A stretch of DNA of 64,000 bases, from positions 1 through 64,000 of the forward strand of contig JAFAQY010000112.1 of NCBI GenBank assembly GCA_019261985.1, written 5' to 3'. A model generated the notes under the pieces. That model saw only the letters and a program-made list of their open reading frames with translations. It was not told the origin of the DNA and did no database searches. Shown in pieces: positions 33,316 to 41,851 of this stretch; within the stretch, counting starts at the first letter, position 1; each line of letters starts with the position of its first letter. This DNA is from Bryobacterales bacterium. GTDB lineage: Bacteria > Acidobacteriota > Terriglobia > Bryobacterales > Bryobacteraceae. The translations under genes and the position numbers were made by a program.

Positions 33316-34692
33316 ATGGCATCTCCCGCTGATTTAGCTTTCGAAAAAGGCCTTCCATCCAATCCCGACGCGGAGCGGTTCGTGCTTGGGTCGATCATGT
33401 TGAACGACTCGGTGTACCTGCAAGTGGCGGGCGCGCTGGAGCCGGACGATTTCAGCCTCGAGAAACACCGGCGGATCTTCGGGCGCATGAAGGACCTGTA
33501 CGACCGCGGGTTGCGCATCGACCGCATCACGCTCGCCGACGAGCTGATGAAGCAGGGGCAGCTCGAGTCGGTCGACGGCCTGTCCTACCTGATCTCGCTG
33601 GATGAAGGGCTGCCCGAGCTGGCGAATCTGGAAGGCTACATCCGGATCGTCAAAGATAAGTCGACGCTGCGCAAGCTGATCTTTCAATCGCAGAAGACGA
33701 TCAACCGGTGCCTGATCGGCGAGGAGGAACCGGACGAGATTCTGGCGTCGGCTGAAGATGCGCTGCTGAAGCTGGGCGAAGGGCGGACGCGCGATCAACT
33801 CAGCTCGCCCGGGGCGATTGTCGAGCAGTTCCCGGGGGGAGTGGGCGCGTTTCTCGACCCCAGCCAGCGCATTCGCGGGTTGAGCACAGGATTCGCCAAG
33901 TTCGATGAGATGACGGGCGGGCTGAACGGAGGCGAACTGTTTATTCTGGCCGCGCGGCCGTCGATGGGAAAGACGGCGCTGGCGCTCAACATCGCGCAGC
34001 ACGTGGCGACGCATCCGAAGCTGCGCAAATCGGTCGCGGTTTTTTCGCTTGAAATGTCGTCGGCAAGCTTGCTGACGCGATTGTTGTGCGCGGCCGCCCG
34101 CGTCGATCAGCACAAATTCCGCGCGGGGTTTTTGAATCAAGACGAGCGGCGGAAATTGCAGGTCGCGCTGGCGGACTTGACGGAATCGCCGCTGTTTCTC
34201 GACGACACGGCGGGCGTGAATTTGATGGACGTCCATTCGAAGCTGCGGCGCTTGCAGAGCGAGCATGGGCTCGCGCTGGTGGTGATCGACTATTTGCAGT
34301 TGATGAGCAGCCGGGGCCGCTCGGAGAATCGCAACCAGGAAGTGAGCGCGATTTCGCGCGGGCTGAAGCTGATGGCGAAGGATTTGAACGTGCCGTTCCT
34401 GGTGCTATCGCAGTTGAGCCGCGCTTCGGAAACGCGTCCCGGCGACCACAAGCCACAGTTGAGCGATCTGCGCGACTCGGGGTCCATCGAACAGGATGCG
34501 GATCTGGTAGCGTTCATCTATCGCGAGGAAGTTTACAAGCGCGACCGGGAGGATATAAAGGGCCTGGCGGACCTGATTATCGCCAAGCAGCGCAACGGGC
34601 CGATTGGAGTGGTGCCGCTGCGGTTTCTGGGGCAGTTCACCCGCTTCGAGAACCGGGCGGAAGATCTGGCGGATTTGCCGGAAGAGGGATAG
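33316..34692 (+). CDS. dnaB: Replicative DNA helicase DnaB
   Basis: The 458-residue protein has the DnaB N-terminal domain (NPDAERFVLGSIMLND, about residues 16-115) and the RecA-like helicase domain with Walker A ARPSMGKTAL, FSLEMSSASL, VVIDYLQLMSSRG (Walker B) and SDLRDSGSIEQDAD. It unwinds DNA at the replication fork as a hexamer. The frame begins with a TTG at 33295, but the ATG at 33316 fits the family better. Length and motifs are normal, with no intein. A 310-codon frame on the opposite strand is a shadow. Confidence 0.96.
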   Translation: MASPADLAFEKGLPSNPDAERFVLGSIMLNDSVYLQVAGALEPDDFSLEKHRRIFGRMKDLYDRGLRIDRITLADELMKQGQLESVDGLSYLISLDEGLPELANLEGYIRIVKDKSTLRKLIFQSQKTINRCLIGEEEPDEILASAEDALLKLGEGRTRDQLSSPGAIVEQFPGGVGAFLDPSQRIRGLSTGFAKFDEMTGGLNGGELFILAARPSMGKTALALNIAQHVATHPKLRKSVAVFSLEMSSASLLTRLLCAAARVDQHKFRAGFLNQDERRKLQVALADLTESPLFLDDTAGVNLMDVHSKLRRLQSEHGLALVVIDYLQLMSSRGRSENRNQEVSAISRGLKLMAKDLNVPFLVLSQLSRASETRPGDHKPQLSDLRDSGSIEQDADLVAFIYREEVYKRDREDIKGLADLIIAKQRNGPIGVVPLRFLGQFTRFENRAEDLADLPEEG

Positions 34693-34797
34693 GCCGGCTT
34701 GGCGAGCGCGGGCCGCGAGCGGCCGAGTGGCGGGATTTCAACGCCCGGCTTTATACCAGGGCGACCCCGATGCTAGACTTAGAGCCGTGAGGCGCTT

Positions 34798-35370
34798 ATG
34801 GTAGTCTACCTGTCTCACTCGCGACAAAACGCGAGTCTTGCCAATAAACTTTATGACGCGCTGCAGCGCCGCCAATTAAAGCCTTGGCTTGATTCGCGCG
34901 AACTTGAAATCGGCGCGGACTGGAACCAGCAAGTCGCCTCGGCTATCCGGCAGGCGGACGCGATCGTGTTCCTTCTTGGTCCGCCCGACGGGCCAGGAGA
35001 CCCGTTCCAGAAATTCGAGTCCGAACAAGTAGTTGACGAAGAAGCTTATCTCGATCCTTCCAAGCCATTGATTCCCGTTGTTATTGGAGAGGCCAAGCTT
35101 CCCGGTTTCTTGCGGCCTCGCAAATCCATCCATGTCGCTCCAACTTCTATTGACTTCGAGGCGCTCGCGGATTCAATTGCCGGCGCACTAAGTTCGCCGG
35201 GCAGCACCGTGGATCCCGCTCAACTTGAACGCGGCCGTAAGGCTCGCGAAGAGGCGCTGCGGAATCTCCAGGAATATTCGCGGGAACTCGCGGAACAAGA
35301 GGCAAAGCGGGCGGGCTTGCGCGGCCTTAAAGAACCGTGCCCGCGCCGTATGAGAAGTCCGTATTCATAA
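34798..35370 (+). CDS. TIR-domain protein
   Basis: Residues 1-130 form a TIR domain: VVYLSHSRQNASLANKLYDA, then PWLDSRELEIGADWNQQVAS and IRQADAIVFLLGP. The region SEQVVDEEAY is where the catalytic glutamate of TIR NADases lies, and KPLIPVVIG is the next strand. The C-terminal 60 residues are charged and likely helical (RKAREEALRNLQEYSRELAE), perhaps for oligomerisation. GAGG precedes the ATG. It overlaps the next gene by 34 bases, a strong sign of coupled expression. Bacterial TIR proteins are usually effectors that degrade NAD+ or make a cyclic ADP-ribose signal in phage defence; that role here is inference. Confidence 0.88.
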   Translation: MVVYLSHSRQNASLANKLYDALQRRQLKPWLDSRELEIGADWNQQVASAIRQADAIVFLLGPPDGPGDPFQKFESEQVVDEEAYLDPSKPLIPVVIGEAKLPGFLRPRKSIHVAPTSIDFEALADSIAGALSSPGSTVDPAQLERGRKAREEALRNLQEYSRELAEQEAKRAGLRGLKEPCPRRMRSPYS

Positions 35371-35951
35371 ACTGCCCGTACGACAAAGAGTTCGAACCTC
35401 TTTTTCATGCAATCATACTGACCGTCGCGGCATTGGGGTTCGTGCCGCGCTCCGCTCGGGAAAGTGAAGGGCAATCGGAAACGCGAATCAAGCGCATTGC
35501 GATTGGGCTATTGCAGTGCAAATACTCGATTCACGATCTGTCGCGCTTTCAAGGCGAGGGCAACGAAAATTTAGCTCGATTCAATATGCCTCTCGAACTG
35601 GGTATGGCTCTCGGAGTTCAGTATCTGCGGGATCAGCAAACGGCGTCCTCCGACCGGCACAACTGGTGTGTGCTGGTGCCACCTAATTTTGTTCACCAGA
35701 AATTCGTTTCCGATCTGGCCGGATACGATCTACTGGATCATGACGGCGAGCCGCTGACTATTATTAAGCGCGTTGCAAAGTGGCTTAGCTTGCAGGATTT
35801 CAATATGAACATGCCCTCCTCCAAAGCTATCTTCGACGCCTACCCGGGGTTTTGCCAAATGCTGGAGCAGGCGCGCGCGAGGCTGGGAGATCTGATCTGG
35901 CCCGCGATTATGGCGAACGTGGAGGTTGTCGTCGCTGGGCTGCCGCTGTAA
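35337..35951 (+). CDS. TIR/deoxyribosyltransferase-like protein paired with the TIR gene
   Basis: The 204-residue protein starts at a GTG at 35337 inside the TIR gene. It reads KSVFINCPYDKEFEPLFHAI, then LGFVPRSARE, CKYSIHDLSRFQGEGNENLA and RFNMPLELGMALG. I recognise this as a bacterial group with a fold related to TIR and nucleoside 2-deoxyribosyltransferases. In it the D of HDLS and the E of LELGMA correspond to the nucleotide-sugar site. Members are often annotated as hypothetical. The C-terminal 70 residues are helical with no known domain. With the upstream TIR gene it may form a two-protein nucleotide-cleaving or sensing system. Confidence 0.75.
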   Translation: MPAPYEKSVFINCPYDKEFEPLFHAIILTVAALGFVPRSARESEGQSETRIKRIAIGLLQCKYSIHDLSRFQGEGNENLARFNMPLELGMALGVQYLRDQQTASSDRHNWCVLVPPNFVHQKFVSDLAGYDLLDHDGEPLTIIKRVAKWLSLQDFNMNMPSSKAIFDAYPGFCQMLEQARARLGDLIWPAIMANVEVVVAGLPL

Positions 35952-36091
35952 TGGAACACAGGCCTGTTGGCGGGGAGTTCTCCGCCCTGGATCGGAATCA
36001 ATTTTCTGTTGGACGGTGCATGGCGTTCACCACAAGCACATATGAGGAGGAAAGGGCTCGTAGCAAAACCCACAAGCTGGTCTTGTTTCCT

Positions 36092-38005
36092 TCACTCATG
36101 TTTTTCCAGCGCGAACGCTACTAGCGCATTCTGCGCGCCCGAGCCCGTTGCGACCACTATGAACTGGCGGCCCGAGCGAGTCCTATATGTCATCGGCACC
36201 GCCGCCGTGTCATAGGGGAGCGGGCCACGCCAGATCTCTTTGCCGGTCCTTTTATCAAAGGCGTACAGATATCCGTCTCCGCCGCCGATGAAGACCAGTC
36301 CGGACTGCGTCACCATGGCGCCCCCGCGGCTGTTCGGCGACCCGAGTCGAGCCGGCAATTCGATGCCATTCAACAACGGGTGATTGCGAATCGCCGGGCT
36401 GCCTTCGCCGAGCGGCACTTTCCATGCGATCTCGCCTTTGTTCATATTTATCGCCGTAAGGACCGCATACGGCGGTGAAACTAGCGGAAGGCCGCCCGGC
36501 AGGCTTACGGATTCTCCGGTGCGCGCGAACACGTTTGAATAATCCACTTGCACCAGCGGGTCGGACCCGTCATTCTTCGCAACTTTATTCAATCCGACCT
36601 GGTTTGCGGCGCGCACGAACAGGTATCCGGTTTCCGGATCGAATGCCGCGCCGCCCCAGTTGGCTCCGCCGCTTTGCGACGGACGCTGCAGGGTGCCCTC
36701 GAGCGATGGCGGCGTGAAGAGCGGGCCAAGCCGATATTTCCGCATCTGCTCCTGAGCCATGGCGTGGATTTCCGGCGTGAGATTATTGGCATCGTCAAGC
36801 GTTACACCTTGATTCACGAAGGCTGGCGGCTTACTTGGGACAGGCTGCGTAATAGACGGTTTTTCACCAGGGACATTGCTGTCGCTTGGCACGGGAGTCT
36901 CGACGATCGGCCAGACCGGCTTGCCGGTCACTCGATCGAACACATACGTGAATCCCTGCTTGGTGACTTGCGCGACGGCATCGATGCGGCGGCCGTTCAC
37001 GGTTATCGTAATCAGATTCGGGGGCGCCGGATTATCGTAATCCCACAAGCCGTGATGAACCGTCTGGAAATACCATTTCATCTTTCCCGTCGCGGCATCG
37101 AGACACACGAGCGACTCGGCGAACAGATTCGCGCCCTTGCGTTGGCCGCCGTAGTAATCGCTGCTGGGTGTAGAGGTCGGGAGATACAGCAGGCCGCGCG
37201 CTTCGTCCAGCGCCATGGGCGCCCACACGTTCCCATGGCCACTCGTCTTCCAGCTTTCGTTTTCCCAAGTTTCGGCGCCCCCGCCGGTGGACGATTGCGG
37301 AATAACGGAGAACGTCCAGACGCGTTTCCCAGTACGGGCGTTGAATGTCTGAACGTAGCCGACGGGATCGGGCAGTTGAACGCGGTCGGGCACCTGGCTT
37401 CCGAGAATCACGACGTCCTTATAGACCAAGGGCGGCGAACTCTGGGTGGCATGCGATGCGACCGAGAGCCGCGGCAAGCCGTCCGTCAGAGACACATTGC
37501 CTTCGTTGCCGAACGACGGCACTGGCTTTCCCGTCTGCGAATCGAGCATGAAAAGCCGGTTGCGGCTGTTGAGAAAAATGCGGAGCTTTGAGCCGTCGCG
37601 CCAGAAAGCGGCGCCGCGCAGCTTCCACCCGCTCGCCGACAATACTTGGCCGAGCTTGTAGCCTTCACCATCGAAGCGCCACAGCTCCTTACCGGTCTCG
37701 GCATCGAGCGCGGCGATATTGTTGTAAGGCGTCGTAACATACAGCACGCCGTCGATCATCAGCGGCGTGTTTTCAAAGAAGCCGGGAGCGGTCTTGTACT
37801 GTTCGAGTGGCGTATCGAAGTGGCGCCACTGCCAGGCGATCTTCAGCCCACTTATGTTCCGTGGCGTAATATCCGCGAGCGGCGAATACCTGCTGTTACC
37901 GGGATCGCCGCCGTAGTAGGTCCATTCAACCTGGCGATTCGCCTGGAAGCCTGTTAAGCCGGCCGCCCCTGCCAGCACGACGGCGACAGCCCATGGACGG
38001 CGCAT
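36092..38005 (-). CDS. Secreted PQQ-dependent dehydrogenase-like quinoprotein (2)
   Basis: The 637-residue protein is a paralogue of the quinoprotein at 21484. It has a signal peptide (VAVVLAGAAGLTGFQA), the opening motif WTYYGGDPGNSRYSPLADIT, propeller tryptophan-docking segments such as TPYNNIAALDAETGKELWRF, the middle segment HHGLWDYDNPAPPNL and the closing AVPMTYRTRSGRQFIVVATG. No haem motif is present, so electrons must go to an external acceptor. The ATG lies two bases after the stop of the TonB-dependent receptor, so receptor and enzyme are one operon. This suggests uptake and oxidation of the same substrate class; the substrate is unknown. Confidence 0.9.
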   Translation of the reverse strand: MRRPWAVAVVLAGAAGLTGFQANRQVEWTYYGGDPGNSRYSPLADITPRNISGLKIAWQWRHFDTPLEQYKTAPGFFENTPLMIDGVLYVTTPYNNIAALDAETGKELWRFDGEGYKLGQVLSASGWKLRGAAFWRDGSKLRIFLNSRNRLFMLDSQTGKPVPSFGNEGNVSLTDGLPRLSVASHATQSSPPLVYKDVVILGSQVPDRVQLPDPVGYVQTFNARTGKRVWTFSVIPQSSTGGGAETWENESWKTSGHGNVWAPMALDEARGLLYLPTSTPSSDYYGGQRKGANLFAESLVCLDAATGKMKWYFQTVHHGLWDYDNPAPPNLITITVNGRRIDAVAQVTKQGFTYVFDRVTGKPVWPIVETPVPSDSNVPGEKPSITQPVPSKPPAFVNQGVTLDDANNLTPEIHAMAQEQMRKYRLGPLFTPPSLEGTLQRPSQSGGANWGGAAFDPETGYLFVRAANQVGLNKVAKNDGSDPLVQVDYSNVFARTGESVSLPGGLPLVSPPYAVLTAINMNKGEIAWKVPLGEGSPAIRNHPLLNGIELPARLGSPNSRGGAMVTQSGLVFIGGGDGYLYAFDKRTGKEIWRGPLPYDTAAVPMTYRTRSGRQFIVVATGSGAQNALVAFALEKHE

Positions 38006-38007
38006 TC

Positions 38008-41000
38008 CTAAAAGATAAACTTCATCGCGAGTTGAATCACCCGGTAGTCGCCCAGCGTCAAGCCGTTATTGCCGCTGATATCGCTGGTGATCTGGCCGAA
38101 GTTTGTTGCATTCCGATTCTGCTGGCCACCGAACAGAGTCGTGTTCACAGGCAAAATTCCGGGGGTGAAAGGGTTCAGAGTGTTCGGCAGATTGAACGCT
38201 TCGCCGCGCACTTGCAGCGTGGAATGTTCCCGGATGGGGAAGTTTCTCGACAGGGCCAGGTTGAACTGGAACACGCCGGGACCCTTCAGGTTATTCAATC
38301 CCAGATTCCCGTACGTGCCGAGCGCGGGTTGGGTGAACGCGTTAGGATCAAGCCACTGGTTCACGTTCTGGTTCGCCGGGTACGGATTCGGACTCACCAG
38401 GCTCGCGGGCTGGCCAGGAACACCTGTTAGCGCGCGATCAAGGCCGGACAACACCGAAAACTCCTGCGCCGACTTGATGATCATGATCGGCGCGAGCTGC
38501 CAATCGCCGGCGACGACACGGAGCGCTCGGTTGCTAAAACGCGGACTCATCATCACAGCGCTCAACGTGAACGATTGCCGAAGATCCGTTCCAACGCAGT
38601 TGCTGCGCCATTGGCGGCGCGCGCCGGGAATGGCAACTCCGGCGGCGGTTGGGTTCTGATTCCAGGGATCGCTGATGCAATGCGACCACGTATAGTTGGC
38701 GAGCACAGTTGTGCCTTTGCTCAGGCGTTTTTGCGCGGTAAAGTTCAACCCTTCATAGCTTGCGGTTCCACCATCATCCAACGTGCCCGCGCCGCCATAC
38801 AAGCGGCCTTGCGCCGCGTTTTGCAAATAGAAAATCCGGCGGAAGTTGGTGTTCGTGGTGGTAGAACACGGACCCGGAGCAGTTAGGCCGTACTGGCCGG
38901 CAACGCAACTTCCCGGGATGTAAATGGCAGGGTCTATGCTCTCCCCGCTGGGGAGGTGAATGGTGCTGGTTCCGAGATAATTCGCGCTAACCAGCCAATC
39001 TTGCCCGATCTGGCGCTGGATGCTGAGATTCCATTGGTTCACGTACATCGTATGGAAGTTGGTCAAAGGCGAACTGACAAAAGTTCCGAAAGCCGGGAAG
39101 GGAATGTCGGCGGCCGAATGTCCCAACCCTTGCAGCGACGCGAGAATCGGCATTGGATTCTGACCTGGCTGCGAAGCGCCTCCCGCCAGACCCGGGTAGG
39201 TTGACCATGGGTTCGTCAGGTTCGCGCCGCTCTGGCTGACGGTGTTGCCGAAGGGCGGTCCGAACTGCTCCTGACTGAGCGACAGCATGCTCATGCGGTC
39301 CTGAAATAATCCGTAAGCCGCGCGGATGGTCATACGGCCGCTGCCGGTGGGGTCCAAAGCGAAACCCACACGCGGCAAGAACTTATGCCAGTTATCGCAG
39401 TTAAAGCTGTTGCCGCAGGTGTATTGCGGGTCGCCTGAGAACACTACACCCGCCGGAGCGTTTTGATAGTGCGCACTATGGACGCCTTGGGCGAAAAACC
39501 CCGCATCGACGTGCTCATCCTGAAACGGATATTTCTGATAAACGGACAGGTATGGCTCCCACCTGACGCCGTAGTTCAACGTTAGACGGCGATTCGCCTT
39601 CCACGAATCCTGAATGTACAAGGATGCGTAATACTGGCGGCTGTAAAAACCGTAAATAGTGCCTTGACTGAAACCGACTCCACTCATCCTGCCTAACATG
39701 AAATCGGCCAGCACGCTCGCGCCGCCGCCGGCTCCTGTAACGGAGCCGTCGAAGTTCGCGGTGCCGACGGCATTCACGCCGGACCAGTAGTTCAACATTT
39801 GGCGGTAAATACTGCCGCCGAAGCCGATCTGATGTGAGCCTTTGATCCAACTCACGTCGTCGTAGACGGACCAAAGCGGTCCGTTGTGCGACTGCCCTGG
39901 CGAAGCCGCGCCGCCGCCTATCAAGAATTGATTACCCGCAGCGACGGCAATGATATTTCCGGCCAGCGGACTGACATTAGCGCCGAGGCTCGGCCAGGAG
40001 GCGTAGTTGTCGGGAACCTTGACGATATTGGTGCGGCTGGCGCCTGCTCGAAACGTGTTCACGACGTTGCTGCTGATCAGGTAAGTGTGGCCGAGCACAA
40101 GCCCGTAATCGAAATCGTTTAAGCCGTAATTCGCGATGGAGAGCGGATTCTTACCGTCAAAGGTTGATCCCTGGTTCAACTTCGCCGAGTAGAAGCGGCC
40201 GTAGACGGAATGTTTGTCACTGAGCTGGTAATCGATCTTGGCGGCTACCAGGTCTTCATCCTGATTGGCGACTTGTGTATAAGACGTCCGGCCGCACGGG
40301 TCCGTGGTAGCGGGCATGGTTTTAACGATGTCCAGCGCAACTTTATCGAGCAGCAAGGGAGAAATCTGGTTGTTGTTGAACCCGAGCGAAGCCGGCAAAA
40401 CGATCTGCTGTCCTCCATTGCATGCAGGAGAAGCAATGGCCGTAAAATCGCCAGTCGTCATGGCAGGGGTGGGAATAAAGGCAGTATTCGAAACTCCGTC
40501 CGAGCGCAGCGACGTTCGTTGATACCCGCCGAAGAAAAACAATTTGTCTTTCCGTATCGGTCCGCCGATGGTGCCGCCGAATTGATTGCGCTTTAATGTA
40601 TCGCGCGGCTTGCCGATCGCGTTATTGAAAAAGTCGTTGGCGTTCAAGTCGCCGTTGCGCAGGAACTCGAACAGATCGCCGTGGAAAGCGTTGGTTCCCG
40701 ATTTCGTAACTGCGTTCACCGTGGCCGTGGAGTGATAGCCGAACTGCGGAGTGATGGCGCTGGTTTCGACTTTGAATTCCTGCAAGGCGTCGGGGAACGG
40801 CAGAGGCAGGCTCAGATTATTGTAAGGGTCCTGGTGGATCACGCCGTCGAGCTGATAAGAGACCGAGTCCGGCGCGCCGCCGGCTACGGAGACGACTACC
40901 GTCGGATAGTTGCGCACGGTATTGAGCGACGCCGCTCCCGGATAATTCGCCATTCCGGCGAGGAAAATCAATTCGTGGACCTCGCGGCCATTGAGCGGCA

Positions 41001-41421
41001 TTTCGAGCACGCGCTGCGTATCCACCACCTGCCCGATGCTGGTGTTGCGAGTTTCTACCTGCAGAGCTCCGGCTTCGACGGTCACCTGCTCGTTCACCGA
41101 ACCGATTTGCATGGTGATATCGACCGTCGGCGCGGTGTCCACTTGCAGCACGATGCCGCTTTGGACGAACTTGGTGAACCCTTCTTTGGTGACTTCGAGC
41201 AAATACGGGCCGATGGGCAGCGTGGGAAGAACGTAGCCGCCATCGGCGCCGCTGGTGGTGGTACGGATTGCGCCGGTAGCTGTTTGGGTGGCTTTGACGG
41301 CCGCGCCCGGAATCGCGGCTCCGGTGGAATCCTTGACGATGCCGTTGATTTGAGACGTCTGGGCCAACACGGCCGCGGACGCTAAAAAAACACTGAGGAC
41401 AGTTTTCGATATGGGACCCAT
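38008..41421 (-). CDS. TonB-dependent receptor, Oar-like, upstream of quinoprotein 2
   Basis: The protein of about 1137 residues has a signal peptide ending VLAQ, a carboxypeptidase-regulatory-like domain (INGIVKDSTGAAIPGAAVKA ... YLLEVTKEGF, about residues 22-105), a plug (VLEMPLNGREVHELIFLAG) and a long beta barrel ending in VIQLAMKFIF, with terminal phenylalanine as usual for outer-membrane proteins. The frame opens at 41469, but GGGAGGGG lies four bases before the ATG at 41421, which I take as the start. The internal segment KSGTNAFHGDLFEFLRNG is a family hallmark. It is first in an operon with the quinoprotein at 36092. Confidence 0.92.
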   Translation of the reverse strand: MGPISKTVLSVFLASAAVLAQTSQINGIVKDSTGAAIPGAAVKATQTATGAIRTTTSGADGGYVLPTLPIGPYLLEVTKEGFTKFVQSGIVLQVDTAPTVDITMQIGSVNEQVTVEAGALQVETRNTSIGQVVDTQRVLEMPLNGREVHELIFLAGMANYPGAASLNTVRNYPTVVVSVAGGAPDSVSYQLDGVIHQDPYNNLSLPLPFPDALQEFKVETSAITPQFGYHSTATVNAVTKSGTNAFHGDLFEFLRNGDLNANDFFNNAIGKPRDTLKRNQFGGTIGGPIRKDKLFFFGGYQRTSLRSDGVSNTAFIPTPAMTTGDFTAIASPACNGGQQIVLPASLGFNNNQISPLLLDKVALDIVKTMPATTDPCGRTSYTQVANQDEDLVAAKIDYQLSDKHSVYGRFYSAKLNQGSTFDGKNPLSIANYGLNDFDYGLVLGHTYLISSNVVNTFRAGASRTNIVKVPDNYASWPSLGANVSPLAGNIIAVAAGNQFLIGGGAASPGQSHNGPLWSVYDDVSWIKGSHQIGFGGSIYRQMLNYWSGVNAVGTANFDGSVTGAGGGASVLADFMLGRMSGVGFSQGTIYGFYSRQYYASLYIQDSWKANRRLTLNYGVRWEPYLSVYQKYPFQDEHVDAGFFAQGVHSAHYQNAPAGVVFSGDPQYTCGNSFNCDNWHKFLPRVGFALDPTGSGRMTIRAAYGLFQDRMSMLSLSQEQFGPPFGNTVSQSGANLTNPWSTYPGLAGGASQPGQNPMPILASLQGLGHSAADIPFPAFGTFVSSPLTNFHTMYVNQWNLSIQRQIGQDWLVSANYLGTSTIHLPSGESIDPAIYIPGSCVAGQYGLTAPGPCSTTTNTNFRRIFYLQNAAQGRLYGGAGTLDDGGTASYEGLNFTAQKRLSKGTTVLANYTWSHCISDPWNQNPTAAGVAIPGARRQWRSNCVGTDLRQSFTLSAVMMSPRFSNRALRVVAGDWQLAPIMIIKSAQEFSVLSGLDRALTGVPGQPASLVSPNPYPANQNVNQWLDPNAFTQPALGTYGNLGLNNLKGPGVFQFNLALSRNFPIREHSTLQVRGEAFNLPNTLNPFTPGILPVNTTLFGGQQNRNATNFGQITSDISGNNGLTLGDYRVIQLAMKFIF

Positions 41422-41459
41422 TACCCCTCCCATTGCATGCAAGATCGAACTGACGAGAC

Positions 41460-41488
41460 ACGCTATCACCGGCCCGGGTGGACGTCAA
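41460..41488 (-). promoter_or_regulatory. Promoter of the receptor-quinoprotein operon
   Basis: On the minus strand TTGACG (41488-41483) and TAGCGT (41465-41460) are 17 bases apart with an extended TGN, about 40 bases before the ATG at 41421. Confidence 0.5.
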
Positions 41489-41851
41489 GGGGGGCTCCCA
41501 GCCTGTGAGTTGTCCGGTCCAATTAGCACGATGAGTTGCCTGGTCGATCGCCGGGCGGGAACCTAAGGCGTGACGAAGCCCGAAGCGGTATCCGCGGCAC
41601 TCGCTCTCTTCCCTTGCCGCCGCTGTTGCCGTGGCCGAGCACGCGTCCAAGGTCACCGAAATGGGGCACTGCATCGAATCCCCAAACACCCTCAGACGGC
41701 TTTCGACGTCCACCCAATGAACAGCACCAACCGGTGACCCTCCGTTCATGGTTGGTGTTTAAGGGCACCACGTCGAACGGGGGCCACCGTTGCTGCTCAC
41801 TAGGACATGCCAGGCAAGAACGGTGAAGCGGTTATCCGCCTACCTCGGAAG
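41489..41851. other. Intergenic region, no gene seen
   Basis: Only short overlapping frames occur. A minus-strand stretch at 41523-41771 contains the protein-like run WGFDAVPHFGDLGRVLGHG, but no family is recognisable and it could be chance. Confidence 0.45.

Noticed and set aside
33334-34266. 310-codon frame antisense to dnaB
   Set aside because: Shadow of a GC-rich gene: Arg/Gln-rich with no recognisable domain, while dnaB is unmistakable on the other strand.
36548-37591. 347-codon frame antisense to quinoprotein 2
   Set aside because: Shadow frame rich in Arg and His with no family features.
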